This document shows positions 1 to 14,071 of a stretch of 64,000 nt of DNA, piece after piece. The notes under the pieces are model-generated. The model was not told where the DNA came from. It saw only the letters and a list, made by a program, of their open reading frames with translations, and did not search any database. This DNA comes from Heterodera schachtii (Eukaryota > Nematoda > Chromadorea > Rhabditida > Heteroderidae). The DNA lies in contig SIJG01000167.1 in NCBI GenBank assembly GCA_023374025.1, positions 139,178 through 203,177 on the forward strand, read 5' to 3'. The position numbers were made by a program, and so were the translations under genes. Position 1 is the stretch's first letter; each line of letters starts with the position of its first letter.

Positions 1-3000
1 AGCCTTATTTATCTTGTAAATAGAATTTGGTGCGTTTCAGAGCAGTTTCTGAAAAAATATTAAAGAATTAATTTTGCAAAAAATAAATAAATAGTGAAAC
101 TTTAAAAATTCATAGAAAATTTAAATTCATAGTTACTGGTCTTAAAGCATCACAGAGGTGCTTTTTCTTGTCTTAAGGATGCCCTTAAAAAATATCGTGC
201 GCTTCTGATCACTACTCGAAAAATGAGTGATTGAATTTTCACTAAAAAGTTAAGCCTAAACTTTTGGCATGTTTAAAAAGCAATTAAAAATTTTTAAAAA
301 TTTTATTCAGCTCCCTTTTTGATAGAAAAAGCATCAGAGTGCCTTATATAACATGTGTATAAATTTTGGTGCGTTTCAGAGCAGTTTCTGTAAAAATACT
401 TATGAATTAATTTTGCAAAAAAAAAATAAATAATTAATAAAAAACTCAGAATTTCGTAAATTTTGAAAACCAATTATGGACCTTATTTTTTCAGTTTAAG
501 TTAGTCCTCTTACAGAGACGTATGCCTGCAAAATCTGGGATTTTTCTGATCCCTACTCGAAAAATTATGAGTGATTGAAATTTCACTAAAAAGTTAAGCT
601 TAAACTTTTTGGCATCTTTAAAAAGCAATTAAAAATTTTTAAAAAATTTTATTCAGCTCCCTTTTTGATAGAAAAAGCATCAGAGTGCCTTATATAACAT
701 GTGTATAAATTTTGGTGCGTTTCAGAGCAGTTTCTGTAAAAATACTTATGAATTAATTTTGCAAAAAAAAATAAAATAATTAATAAAAAACTCAGAATTT
801 CGTAAATTTTGAAAACCATTATGGACCTTATTTTTTCAGTTTAAGTTAGTCCTCTTACAGAGACGTATGCCTGCAAAATCTGGGATTTTTCTGATCCCTA
901 CTCGAAAAATTATGAGTGATTGAAGTTTCACTAAAAAGTTAAGCCTAAACTTTTTGGCATCTTTAAAAAGCATTAAAAATTTTTAAAAATTTTATTCAGC
1001 TCCCTTTTTGATAGAAAAAGCATCAGAGTGCCTTATATAACATGTGTATAAATTTGGTGCGTTTCAGAGCAGTTTCTGTAAAAATACTTATGAATTAATT
1101 TTGCAAAAAAAAATAAATAATTAATAAAAAACTCAGAATTTCGTAAATTTTGAAAACCAATTATGGACCTTATTTTTTCAGTTTAAGTTAGTCCTCTTAC
1201 AGAGACGTATGCCTGCAAAATCTGGGATTTTTCTGATCCCTACTCGAAAAATTATGAGTGATTGAATTTTACACTAAAAAGTTAAGCCTAAACTTTTGGC
1301 CTTTAAAAAGCAATTAAAAATTTTAAAAAATTTTATTCAGCTCCCTTTTTGATAGAAAAAGCATCAGAGTGCCTTATTTATCTTGTAAATAAAGTTTGGT
1401 GCGTTTCAGATCACTCTCTGTAAAAATACTTATGAATTAATTTTGCAAAAAAAAATAAATAATTAATGAAAAACTCAGAATTTCTAAAATTTTGAAAACC
1501 AATTATGGACCATATTTTTTCAGTTTAAGTTAGTCCTCTTACAGAGAAGTATGCCTGCAAAATCTGGGATTTTTCTGATCCCTACTCGAAAAATTATGAG
1601 TGATTGAAGTTTCACTAAAAAGTTAAGCCTAAACTTTTTGGCATGTTTAAAAAGCAATTAAAAATTTTTAAAATTTTATTCAGCTCCCTTTTTGATAGAA
1701 AAAGCATCAGGGAGCCTTATTTATCTTGTAAATAAAGTTTGGTGCGTTTCAGATCACTCTCTGTAAAAATACTTATGAATTAATTTTGCAAAAAAAAATA
1801 AATAATTAATAAAAAACTCAGCGAATTTCGTAAATTTTGAAAACCAATTATGGACCTTATTTTTTCAGTTTAAGTTAGTCCTCTTACAGAGACGTATGCC
1901 TGCAAAATCTGGGATTTTTCTGATCCCTACTCGAAAAATTATGAGTGATTGAATTTTACACTAAAAAGTTAAGCCTAAACTTTTGGCCTGTTTAAAAAGC
2001 AATTAAAAAATTTTTAAAAATTTAATTCACCTCCCTTTTTGATAGAAAAAAGCATCAGAGTGGCCTTATATAACATGTGGTATAAATTTTGGTGCGTTTC
2101 AGAGCAGTTTCTGTAAAAATACTTAATGAATTAATTTTGCAAAAAAAAATAAATAGTGAAACTTTAAAAATTCATAGAAAATTTAAATTCATAGTTACCT
2201 GGTCTTAAAGCTCACAGAGGTGCTTTTTCTTGTCTTAAGGATGCCCTTAAAAATATCGTGCGCTTCTGATCACTACTCGAAAAATGAGTGATTGAATTTT
2301 CACTAAAAACGTTAAGCCTAAACTTTTGGCATATTTAAAAAAGCAATTAAAAAATTTTTAAAATTTTATTCACCTTTCTTATTGATAGAAAAAGCATCAG
2401 AGAGCCTTATATAACATGTGTATAAATTTTGGTGCGTTTCAGAGCAGTTTCTGTAAAAATACTTATGAATTAATTTTGCAAAAAAAAAATAAATAATTAA
2501 TAAAAACTCAGAATTTCGTAAATTTTGAAAACCAATTATGGACCTTATTTTTCAGTTTAAGTTAGTCCTCTTACAGAGACGTATGCCTGCAAAATCTGGG
2601 ATTTTTCTGATCCCTACTCGAAAAATTATGAGTGATTGAAGTTTACACTAAAAAGTTAAGCCTAAACTTTTTGGCATCTTTAAAAAGCAATTAAAAATTT
2701 TTAAAAATTTATTCAGCTCCCTTTTTGATAGAAAAAGCATCAGAGAGCCTTATTTATCTTGTAAATAAATTTTGGTGCGTTTCAGAGCAGTTTCTGAAAA
2801 AATATTAAAGAATTAATTTTGCAAAAAAATAAATAAATAGTGAAACTTTAAAAAATTCATAGAAAATCGAAAACCAATTATGGACCTTATTTTTTCAGTT
2901 TAAGTTGGCCCTCTTACAGAGACGTATGGCCTGCAAAATCTGGGATTTTTCTGATCCCTACTCGAAAAATTATGAGTGATTGAAGTTTGACAAAAAAGTT

Positions 3001-6000
3001 AAGCCTAAACTTTTGGCATCTTTAAAAAGCAATTAAAAATTTTTAAAAATTTATTCACCTCCCTTTTTGATAGAAAAAGCATCAGAGTGCCTTATATAAC
3101 ATGTGTATAAATTTTGGTGCGTTTCAGAGCAGTTTCTGTAAAAATACTTATGAATTAATTTTGCAAAAAAAAAATAATAATTAATAAAAAACTCAGAATT
3201 TCGTAAATTTGAAAACCAATTATGGACCTTATTTTTCAGTTTAAGTTAGTCCTCTTACAGAGACGTATGCCTGCAAAATCTGGGATTTTTCTGATCCCTA
3301 CTCGAAAAATTATGAGTGATTGAATTTACACTAAAAAGTTAAGCCTAAACTTTTTGGCATCTTTAAAAAGCAATTAAAAATTTTTAAAAATTTTATTCAG
3401 CTCCCTTTTTGATAGAAAAAGCATCAGAGTGCCTTATATAACATGTGTATAAATTTTGGTGCGTTTCAGAGCAGTTTCTGTAAAAATACTTATGAATTAA
3501 TTTTGCAAAAAAAAAATAAATAATTAATAAAAAACTCAGAATTTCGTAAATTTTGAAAACCAATTATGGACCTTATTTTTTCAGTTTAAGTTAGTCCTCT
3601 TACAGAGACGTATGCCTGCAAAATCTGGGATTTTTCTGATCCCTACTCGAAAAATTATGAGTGATTGAATTTACACTAAAAAGTTAAGCCTAAACTTTTG
3701 GCCTGTTTAAAAAGCAATTAAAAATTTTTAAAAATTTAATTCAGCTCCCTTTTTGATAGAAAAAGCATCAGAGTGCCTTATATAACATGTGTATAAATTT
3801 TGGTGCGTTTCAGAGCAGTTTCTGTAAAAATACTTATGAATTAATTTTGCAAAAAAAAATAAATAATTAATAAAAAACTCAGAATTTCGTAAATTTTGAA
3901 AACCAATTATGGACCTTATTTTTTCAGTTTAAGTTAGTCCTCTTACAGAGACGTATGCCTGCAAATCTGGGATTTTTCTGATCCCTACTCGAAAAATTAT
4001 GAGTGATTGAATTTACACTAAAAAGTTAAGCCTAAACTTTTTGGCCTGTTTAAAAAGCAATTAAAAATTTTTAAAATTTAATTCAGCTCCCTTTTTGATA
4101 GAAAAAGCATCAGAGTGCCTTATATAACATGTGTAATAAATTTTGGTGCGTTTCAGAGCAGTTTCTGTAAAATACTTATGAATTAATTTTGCAAAAAAAA
4201 AAAAAAAATTATAAAAAACTCAGAATTTCGTAAATTTTGAAACCAATTATGGACCATATTTTTTCAGTTTAAGTTAGTCCTCTTACAGAGAAGTATGCCT
4301 GCAAAATCTGGGATTTTTCTGATCCCTACTCGAAAAATTATGAGTGATTGAAGTTTCACTAAAAAGTTAAGCCTAAACTTTTTGGCATCTTTAAAAAGCA
4401 ATTAAAAATTTTTAAAATATTTAATTCAGCTCCCTTTTTGATAGAAAAAGCATCAGAGGGCCTATATAACATGTGTATAAATTTTGGTGCGTTTCAGAGC
4501 AGTTTCTGTAAAAATACTTATAAATTAATTTTGGCAAAAAAAAAATAAATAATTATAAAAAACTCAGAATTTTCGTAAATTTGAAAACCAATTATGGACC
4601 TTATTTTTCAGTTTAAGTTAGTCCTCTTACAGAGACGTATGCCTGCAAAATCTGGGATTTTTCTGATCCCTACTCGAAAAATTATGAGTGATTGAATTTC
4701 ACACTAAAAGTTAAGCCTAAACTTTTTGGCATCTTTAAAAAGTAATTAAAATTTTTAAAATTTTATTCAGCCCCCTTTTTGATAGAAAAGCATCAGAGAG
4801 CCTTATTATCTCGTAATAAATTTTGGTGCGTTTCAGAGCAGTTTCTGAAAAATAATATAGAATTAATTTTGCAAAAAATAAATAATAGTGAAACTTTAAA
4901 AATTCATAGAAATTTAAATTCATAGTTACTGGTCTTAAAGCATCACAGAGGTGCTTTTTCTTGTCTTAAGGATGCCCTTAAAAAATATCGTGCGCTTCTG
5001 ATCCCTACTCGAAAATATGAGTGATTGAAAGTTTCACTAAAAAGTTAAGCCTAAACTTTTGGCATCTTTAAAAAGCAATTAAAAATTTTTAAAAATTTAA
5101 TTCACCTCCCTTTTTGATAGAAAAAGCATCAGAGTGCCTTATATAACATGTGTATAAATTTTGGTGCGTTTCAGAGCAGTTCTGTAAAAATACTTATGAA
5201 TTAATTTGCAAAAAAAAAAAAAATAAATAATTAATGAAAAACTCAGAATTTCTAAAATTTCGAAAACCAATTATGGACCTTATTTTTTCAGTTTAAGATA
5301 GTCCTCTTACAGAGACGTATGCCTGCAAAATCTGGGATTTTTCTGATCCCTACTCGAAAAATTATGAGTGATTGAAGTTTGACAAAAAAGTTAAGCCTAA
5401 ACTTTTTGGCTTCTTTAAAAAGCAATTAAAAATTTTTAAAAATTTTATTCATCTCCCTTTTTGATAGAAAAAGTATCAGAGCGCCTTATATAACATGTAT
5501 ATAAAATTTAGGGCGTTTCAGAGCAGTTTCTGTAAAAATACTTATGAATTAATTTTGCAAAAAAAAATAAATAATTAATGAAAAACTCAGAATTTCTAAA
5601 ATTTCGAAAACCAATTATGGACCTTATTTTTTCAGTTTAAGATAGTCCTCTTACAGAGACGTATGCCTGCAAAATCTGGGATTTTTCTGATCCCTACTCG
5701 AAAAATTATGAGTGATTGAAGTTTGACAAAAAAGTTAAGCCTAAACTTTTGGCTTCTTTAAAAAGCAATTAAAAATTTTTAAAAATTTTATTCAGCTCCC
5801 TTTTTGATAGAAAAAGCATCAGAGTGCCTTATATAACATGTGTATAAATTTTGGTGCGTTTCAGAGCAGTTTCTGTAAAAATACTTATGAATTAATTTTG
5901 CAAAAAAAAAATAAATAATTAATGAAAAACTCAGAATTTCTAAAATTTTGAAAACCAATTATGGACCTTATTTTTTCAGTTTAAGTTAGTCCTCTTACAG

Positions 6001-9000
6001 AGACGTATGCCTGCAAAATCTGGGATTTTTCTGATCCCTACTCGAAAAATTATGAGTGATTGAAGTTTACACTAAAAAGTTAAGCCTAAACTTTTGGCAT
6101 CTTTAAAAAGCAATTAAAAATTTTTAAAAATTTATTCAGCTCCCTTTTTGATAGAAAAAGCATCAGAGTGCCTTATATAACATGTGTATAAATTTTGGTG
6201 CGTTTCAGAGCAGTTTCTGTAAAAATACTTATGAATTAATTTTGCAAAAAAAAAATAAATAATTAATAAAAAACTCAGAATTTCGTAAATTTTGAAAACC
6301 AATTATGGACCTTATTTTTTCAGTTTAAGTTAGTCCTCTTACAGAGACGTATGCCTGCAAAATCTGGGATTTTTCTGATCCCTACTCGAAAAATTATGAG
6401 TGATTGAAATTTACACTAAAAAGTTAAGCCTAAACTTTTTGGCATCTTTAAAAAGCAATTAAAAATTTTAAAAATTTATTCATCTCCCTTTTTGATAGAA
6501 AAAGCATCAGAGTGCCTTATATAACATGTGTATAAATTTTGGTGCGTTTCAGAGCAGTTTCTGTAAAAATACTTATGAATTAATTTTGCAAAAAAAAAAT
6601 AAATAATTAATAAAAAACTCAGAATTTCGTAAATTTTGAAAACCAATTATGGACCTTATTTTTTCAGTTTAAGTTAGTCCTCTTACAGAGACGTATGCCT
6701 GCAAAATCTGGGATTTTTCTGATCCCTACTCGAAAAATTATGAGTGATTGAAGTTTACACTAAAAAGTTAAGCCTAAACTTTTGGCATCTTTAAAAAGCA
6801 ATTAAAAATTTTTAAAAATTTTATTCAGCTCCCTTTTTGATAGAAAAAGCATCAGAGTGCCTTATATAACATGTGTATAAATTTTGGTGCGTTTCAGAGC
6901 AGTTTCTGTAAAAATACTTATGAATTAATTTTGCAAAAAAAAAATAAATATTAATGAAAAACTCAGATTTTCGAAAATTTGAAAACCAATTATGGACCTT
7001 ATTTTTTCAGTTTAAGTTAGTCCTCTTACAGAGACGTATGCCTGCAAATCTGGGATTTTTCTGATCCCTACTCGAAAATTATGAGTGATTGAAGTTTCAC
7101 TAAAAAGTTAAGCCTAAACTTTTGGCATCGATTTAAAAGGCAATTAAAAATTTTTAAAAATTTTATTCAGCTCCCTTTTTGATAGAAAAAGCATCAGAGG
7201 GCCTTAATTAACATCTAAATAAATTTGGTGCGTTTCCGAGCCCTTTCTGAAAAAATACTTATGAATTAATTTTGCAAAAAAAAATAAATAATTAATGAAA
7301 AACTCAGAATTTCTAAAAATTTCGAAAACCAATTATGGACCTTATTTTTTCAGTTTAAGTTAGTCCTCTTACAGAGAAGTATGCCTGCAAAATCTGGGAT
7401 TTTTCTGATCCCTACTCGAAAAATTATGAGTGATTGAAGTTTCACTAAAAAGTTAAGCCTAAACTTTTTGGCATCTTTAAAAAGCAATTAAAAATTTTTA
7501 AAAATTTTATTCAGCTCCCTTTTTGATAGAAAAAGCATCAGAGTGCCTTATATAACATGTGTATAAATTTTGGTGCGTTTCAGAGCAGTTTCTGTAAAAA
7601 TACTTATGAATTAATTTTGCAAAAAAAAATAAATAATTAATGAAAAACTCAGAATTTCTAAAATTTGAAAACCAATTATGGACCTTATTTTTTCAGTTTA
7701 AGTTAGTCCTCTTACAGAGACGTATGCCTGCAAAATCTGGGATTTTTCTGATCCCTACTCGAAAAATTATGAGTGATTGAAGTTTACACTAAAAAGTTAA
7801 GCCTAAACTTTTGGCATCTTTAAAAAGCAATTAAAAATTTTTAAAAATTTAATTCACCTCCCTTTTTGATAGAAAAAGCATCAGAGTGCCTTATATAACA
7901 TGTGTATAAATTTTGGTGCGTTTCAGAGCAGTTTCTGTAAAAATACTTATGAATTAATTTTGCAAAAAAAAATAAATAATTAATGAAAAACTCAGAATTT
8001 CTTAAAATTTCGAAAACCAATTATGGACCTTATTTTTTCAGTTTAAGATAGTCCTCTTACAGAGACGTATGCCTGCAAAATCTGGGATTTTCTGATCCCT
8101 ACTCGAAAAATTATGAGTGATTGAAGTTTGACAAAAAAGTTAAGCCTAAACTTTTTGGCTTCTTTAAAAAGCAATTAAAAATTTTTAAAAATTTAATTCA
8201 GCTCCCTTTTTGATAGAAAAAGCATCAGGGAGCCTTATTCATCTTGTAAATAAAGTTTGGTGCGTTTCAGATCACTTTCTGTAAAAATACTTATGAATTA
8301 ATTTTGCAAAAAATAAATAATTAATGAAAAACTCAGATTTTCGAAAAATTTTTAAAAGCAATAAGCGTTTGCCTTTTTCAGGATAAGTTAGTCCTTTACA
8401 GAGAAGTATGCCTGTAAAATAGCTGAGGAATTTTTCTGATCCCTACTCGAAAATATGAGTGATTGAATTTCACTAAAAAGGTAAGCCTAAACTTTTGGAC
8501 GTTTAAAAGCAATTAAAATTTTTAAAAATTTAATTCAGCTCCCTTTTGATAGAAAAGCATCAGAGTGCCTTATATAAACAGGTATAAATTTGGTGCGTTT
8601 CAGAGCAGTTTTCTGTAAAAATACTTATGAATTAATTTTGCAAAAAAAAAATAAATAATTAATAAAAACTCAGAATTTCGTAATTTTGAAAACCAATATA
8701 TGGACCTTATTTTTTCAGTTTAAGTTAGTCCTCTTACAGAGACGTATCCTGCAAAATCTGGGATTTTTCTGATCCCTACTCGAAAAATTATGAGTGATTG
8801 AAGTTTCACAAAAAGGTAAGCCTAAACTTTTTGGCATCTTTTAAAAGCAATTAAAATTTTTAAAATTTATTCAGCTCCCTTTTTGATAGAAAAAGCATCA
8901 GAGTGCCTTATATAACATGTGTATAAATTTTGGTGCGTTTCAGAGCAGTTTCTGTAAAAATACTTATGAATTAATTTTGCAAAAAAAAATAAATAATTAA

Positions 9001-12000
9001 TAAAAAACTCAGAATTTCGTAAATTTTGAAAACCAATTATGGACCTTATTTTTTCAGTTTAAGTTAGTCCTCTTACAGAGACGTATGCCTGCAAAATCTG
9101 GGATTTTTCTGATCCCTACTCGAAAAATTATGAGTGATTGAAGTTTCACTAAAAAGTTAAGCCTAAACTTTTGGCATCTTTAAAAAGCAATTAAAAAATT
9201 TTTAAAAATTTAATTCAGCTCCCTTTTTGATAGAAAAAGCATCAGAGTGCCTTATATAACATGTGTATAAATTTTGGTGCGTTTCAGAGCAGTTTCTGTA
9301 AAAATACTTATGAATTAATTTTGCAAAAAAAAATAAATAATTAATGAAAAACTCAGAATTTCTAAAATTTGAAAACCAATTATGGACCTAGTTTTTTCAG
9401 TTTAAGATAGTCCTCTTACAGAGACGTAGGCCTGCAAAATCGTGGATTTTCTGATCCCTACTCGAAAAGTATGAGTGATTGAAGTTCACTAAAAAGTTAA
9501 GCCTAAACTTTGGCCTGTTTAAAAAGCAATTAAAAATTTTTAAAAATTTAATTCAGCTTCCTTTGATAGAAAAAGCATCAGAGTGCCTTATATAACATGT
9601 GTATAAATTTTGGTGCGTGTTCAGAGCAGTTTCGTAAAAATACTTAATGAATTAATTTTGCAAAAAAAAAAAAATAGTGAAACTTTAAAATTCATAGAAA
9701 ATTTAAATCATAGTTACTGGTCTTAAAGCATGACAGAGGTGCCTTTTTCTTGTCTAAGGATTCCAAAAAATATCGTGCGCTTCTGATCACTACTCGAAAA
9801 TGAGTGATTGGAATTTACACTAAAAAGTTAAGCCTAAACTTTTGGCCTGTTTAAAAAGCAATTAAAAAATTTTAAAAATTTAATTCACCTCCCTTTTTGA
9901 TAGAAAAAGCATCAGAGTGCCTTATATAACATGTGTATAAATTTTGGTGCGTTTCAGAGCAGTTTCTGTAAAAATACTTATGAATTAATTTTGCAAAAAA
10001 AAATAAATAATTAATAAAAAACTCAGAATTTCGTAAATTTTGAAAACCAATTATGGACCTTATTTTTTCAGTTTAAGTTAGTCCTCTTACAGAGACGTAT
10101 GCCTGCAAAATCTGGGATTTTTCTGATCCCTACTCGAAAAATTATGAGTGATTGAAGTTTCACTAAAAAGTTAAGCCTAAACTTTTTGGCATCTTTAAAA
10201 AGCAATTAAAAATTTTAAAAATTTTATTCAGCTCCCTTTTTGATAGAAAAAGCATCAGAGTGCCTTATATAACATGTGTATAAATTTTGGTGCGTTTCAG
10301 AGCAGTTTCTGTAAAAATACTTATGAATTAATTTTGCAAAAAAAAATAAATAATTAATAAAAACTCAGAATTTCGTAAATTTTGAAAACCAATTATGGAC
10401 CTTATTTTTTCAGTTTAAGTTAGTCCTCTTACAGAGACGTATGCCTGCAAAATCTGGGATTTTTCTGATCCCTACTCGAAAAATTATGAGTGATTGAAGT
10501 TTCACTAAAAAGTTAAGCCTAAACTTTTGGCATCTTTAAAAAGCAATTAAAAATTTTTAAAAATTTTATTCAGCTCCCTTTTTGATAGAAAAAGCATCAG
10601 AGTGCCTTATATAACATGTGTATAAATTTTGGTGCGTTTCAGAGCAGTTTCTGTAAAAATACTTATGAATTAATTTTGCAAAAAAAAATAAATAATTAAT
10701 AAAAAACTCAGAATTTCGTAAATTTTGAAAACCAATTATGGACCTTATTTTTTCAGTTTAAGTTAGTCCTCTTACAGAGACGTATGCCTGCAAAATCTGG
10801 GATTTTTCTGATCCCTACTCGAAAAATTATGAGTGATTGAATTTACACTAAAAAGTTAAGCCTAAACTTTTGGCCTCTTTAAAAAGCAATTAAAAATTTT
10901 TAAAATTTAATTCAGCTCCCTTTTTGATAGAAAAAGCATCAGAGTGCCTTATATAACATGTGTATAAATTTTGGTGCGTTTCAGAGCAGTTTCTGTAAAA
11001 ATACTTATGAATTAATTTTGCAAAAAAAAATAAATAATTAATAAAAAACTCAGAATTTCGTAAATTTTGAAAACCAATTATGGACCTTATTTTTTCAGTT
11101 TAAGTTAGTCCTCTTACAGAGACGTATGCCTGCAAAATCTGGGATTTTTCTGATCCCTACTCGAAAAATTATGAGTGATTGAATTTACACTAAAAAGTTA
11201 AGCCTAAACTTTTGGCCTGTTTAAAAAGCAATTAAAAATTTTTAAAAATTTAATTCAGCTCCCTTTTTGATAGAAAAAGCATCAGAGTGCCTTATATAAC
11301 ATGTATATAAATTTTGGTGCGTTTCAGAGCAGTTTCTGTAAAAATACTTATGAATTAATTTTGCAAAAAAAAATAAATAATTAATAAAAAACTCAGAATT
11401 TCGTAAATTTTGAAAACCAATTATGGACCTTATTTTTTCAGTTTAAGTTAGTCCTCTTACAGAGACGTATGCCTGCAAAATCTGGGATTTTTCTGATCCC
11501 TACTCGAAAAATTATGAGTGATTGAATTTACACTAAAAAGTTAAGCCTAAACTTTTGGCCTGTTTAAAAAGCAATTAAAAATTTTTAAAAATTTAATTCA
11601 GCTCCCTTTTTGATAGAAAAAGCATCAGAGTGCCTTATATAACATGTGTATAAATTTGGTACGTTTCAGAGCAGTTTCTGTAAAAATACTTATGAATTAA
11701 TTTTGCAAAAAAAAAATAAATAATTAATGAAAACTCAGAATTTCTAAATTTTGAAACCAATTATGGACCTTATTTTTTCAGTTTAAGTTAGTCCTCTTAC
11801 AGAGACGTATGCCTGCAAAATCTGGGATTTTTCTGATCCCTACTCGTAAAACTATGAGTGATTGAATTTACACTAAAAAAGTTAAGCCTAAACTTTTGGC
11901 ATATTTAAAAAGCAATTAAAATTTTTAAAAATTTTATTCATCTCCCTTTTTGATAGAAAAAGTATCAGAGCGCCTTATATAACATGTATATAAAATTTAG

Positions 12001-13395
12001 GGCGTTTCAGAGCAGTTTCTGTAAAAATACTTATGAATTAATTTTGCAAAAAAAAAATAAATAATTAATGAAAAACTCAGAATTTCGTAAAATTTCGAAA
12101 ACCAATTATGGACCTTATTTTTTCAGTTTAAGATAGTCCTCTTACAGAGACGTATGCCTGCAAAATCTGGGATTTTTCTGAGCCCTACTCGAAAAATTAG
12201 GAGTGATTGAATTTACACTAAAAAGTTAAGCCTAAACTTTTGGCATATTTAAAAAGCAATTAAAAATTTTTAAAAATTTAATTCACCTCCCTTTTTGATA
12301 GAAAAAGCATCAGGGAGCCTTATTCATCTTGTAATAAATTTGGTGCGTTTCAGATCACTTTCTGTAAAAATACTTATGAATTAATTTTGCAAAAAAAAAA
12401 TAAATATAATTAAAAACTCAGAATTTCTAAAATTTTGAAAACCAATTATGGACCTTATTTTTTCAGTTTAAGTTAGTCCTCTTACAGAGACGTATGCCTG
12501 CAAAATCTGGGATTTTTCTGATCCCTACTCGAAAAATTATGAGTGATTGAAGTTTCACTAAAAAGTTAAGCCTAAACTTTTTGGCATCTTTAAAAGCAAT
12601 TAAAATTTTTAAAAATTTTATTCAGCTCCCTTTTTGATAGAAAAAGCATCAGGGAGCCTTATTTATCTTGTAAATAAAGTTTGGTGCGTTTCAGATCACT
12701 CTCTGTAAAAATACTTATGAATTAATTTTGCAAAAAAAAATAAATAATTAATGAAAAACTCAGAATTTCTAAAATTTCGAAAACCAATTATGGACCTTAT
12801 TTTTTCAGTTTAAGTTAGTCCTCTTACAGAGACGTATGCCTGCAAAATCTGGGATTTTTCTGATCCCTACTCGAAAAATTATGAGTGATTGAAGTTTCAC
12901 TAAAAAGTTAAGCCTAAACTTTTTGGCCTGTTTAAAAAGGAATTAAAAATTTAAAAATTTTATTCATCTCCCTTCTTAATAGAAAAAGCATCAGAGAGCT
13001 TTATTTAGCATGTAAATAAAATTTGATGCGTTTCAGAGCACTTTCTGAAAAAATATTTAAGAATTAATTGTGCAAAAAATAAATAATTAATGAAAAACTC
13101 AGATTTTCGAAAAAATTTTTAAAAGCAATAAGCGTTTGCCTTTTTTCAGGATAAGTTAGTCCTTTACAGAGAAGTATGCCTGTAAAATTTGGTGCGATTA
13201 TTTTGAATATAGAAGGCGCTAGATTCGATGAAAGTTTTTAAAATTTAAGCCTAAACTTTTTGGCCTGTTTAAAAAGGAATTAAAAATTTAAAAAATTTTA
13301 TTCATCTCCCTTCTTAATAGAAAAAGCATCAGAAAGCTTTATTTAGCATGTAAATAAAATTTGATGCGTTTCAGATCACTCTCTGAAAAAATATT
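1..13395. repeat. Satellite array A, ~344-bp unit, ~39 tandem copies
   Basis: The landmark GATAGAAAAAGCATCAGAG recurs at about 321, 667, 1010, 1351, 1694, 2041 and 2384 and so on, giving a 341-347 bp period to about 13,395. Most units carry the block TTAGTCCTCTTACAGAGACG (subtype B). A different block, CACAGAGGTGCTTTTTCTTG, replaces it near 150, 2215, 4945 and 9735 (subtype A). A third, AAGCAATAAGCGTTTGCC, is seen near 8355 and 13,120 (subtype C). Long A and T tracts recur in each unit, so the DNA is probably bent. The array is open at the left window edge. No coding capacity is supported; the 62-aa ORF at 4735-4923 is chance. Confidence 0.97.
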
Positions 13396-14000
<605 letters not shown>

Positions 14001-14071
14001 CTGGAAAAAATGGAAGTAATGCATTTGTTTTTCAATTTTTTTTAAAAATTTATATTGCATTTTTTGTACAG

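Noticed and set aside
4735..4923. 62-aa ORF in satellite A
   Set aside because: It appears only because indels opened a frame in one unit; neighbouring units do not keep it.
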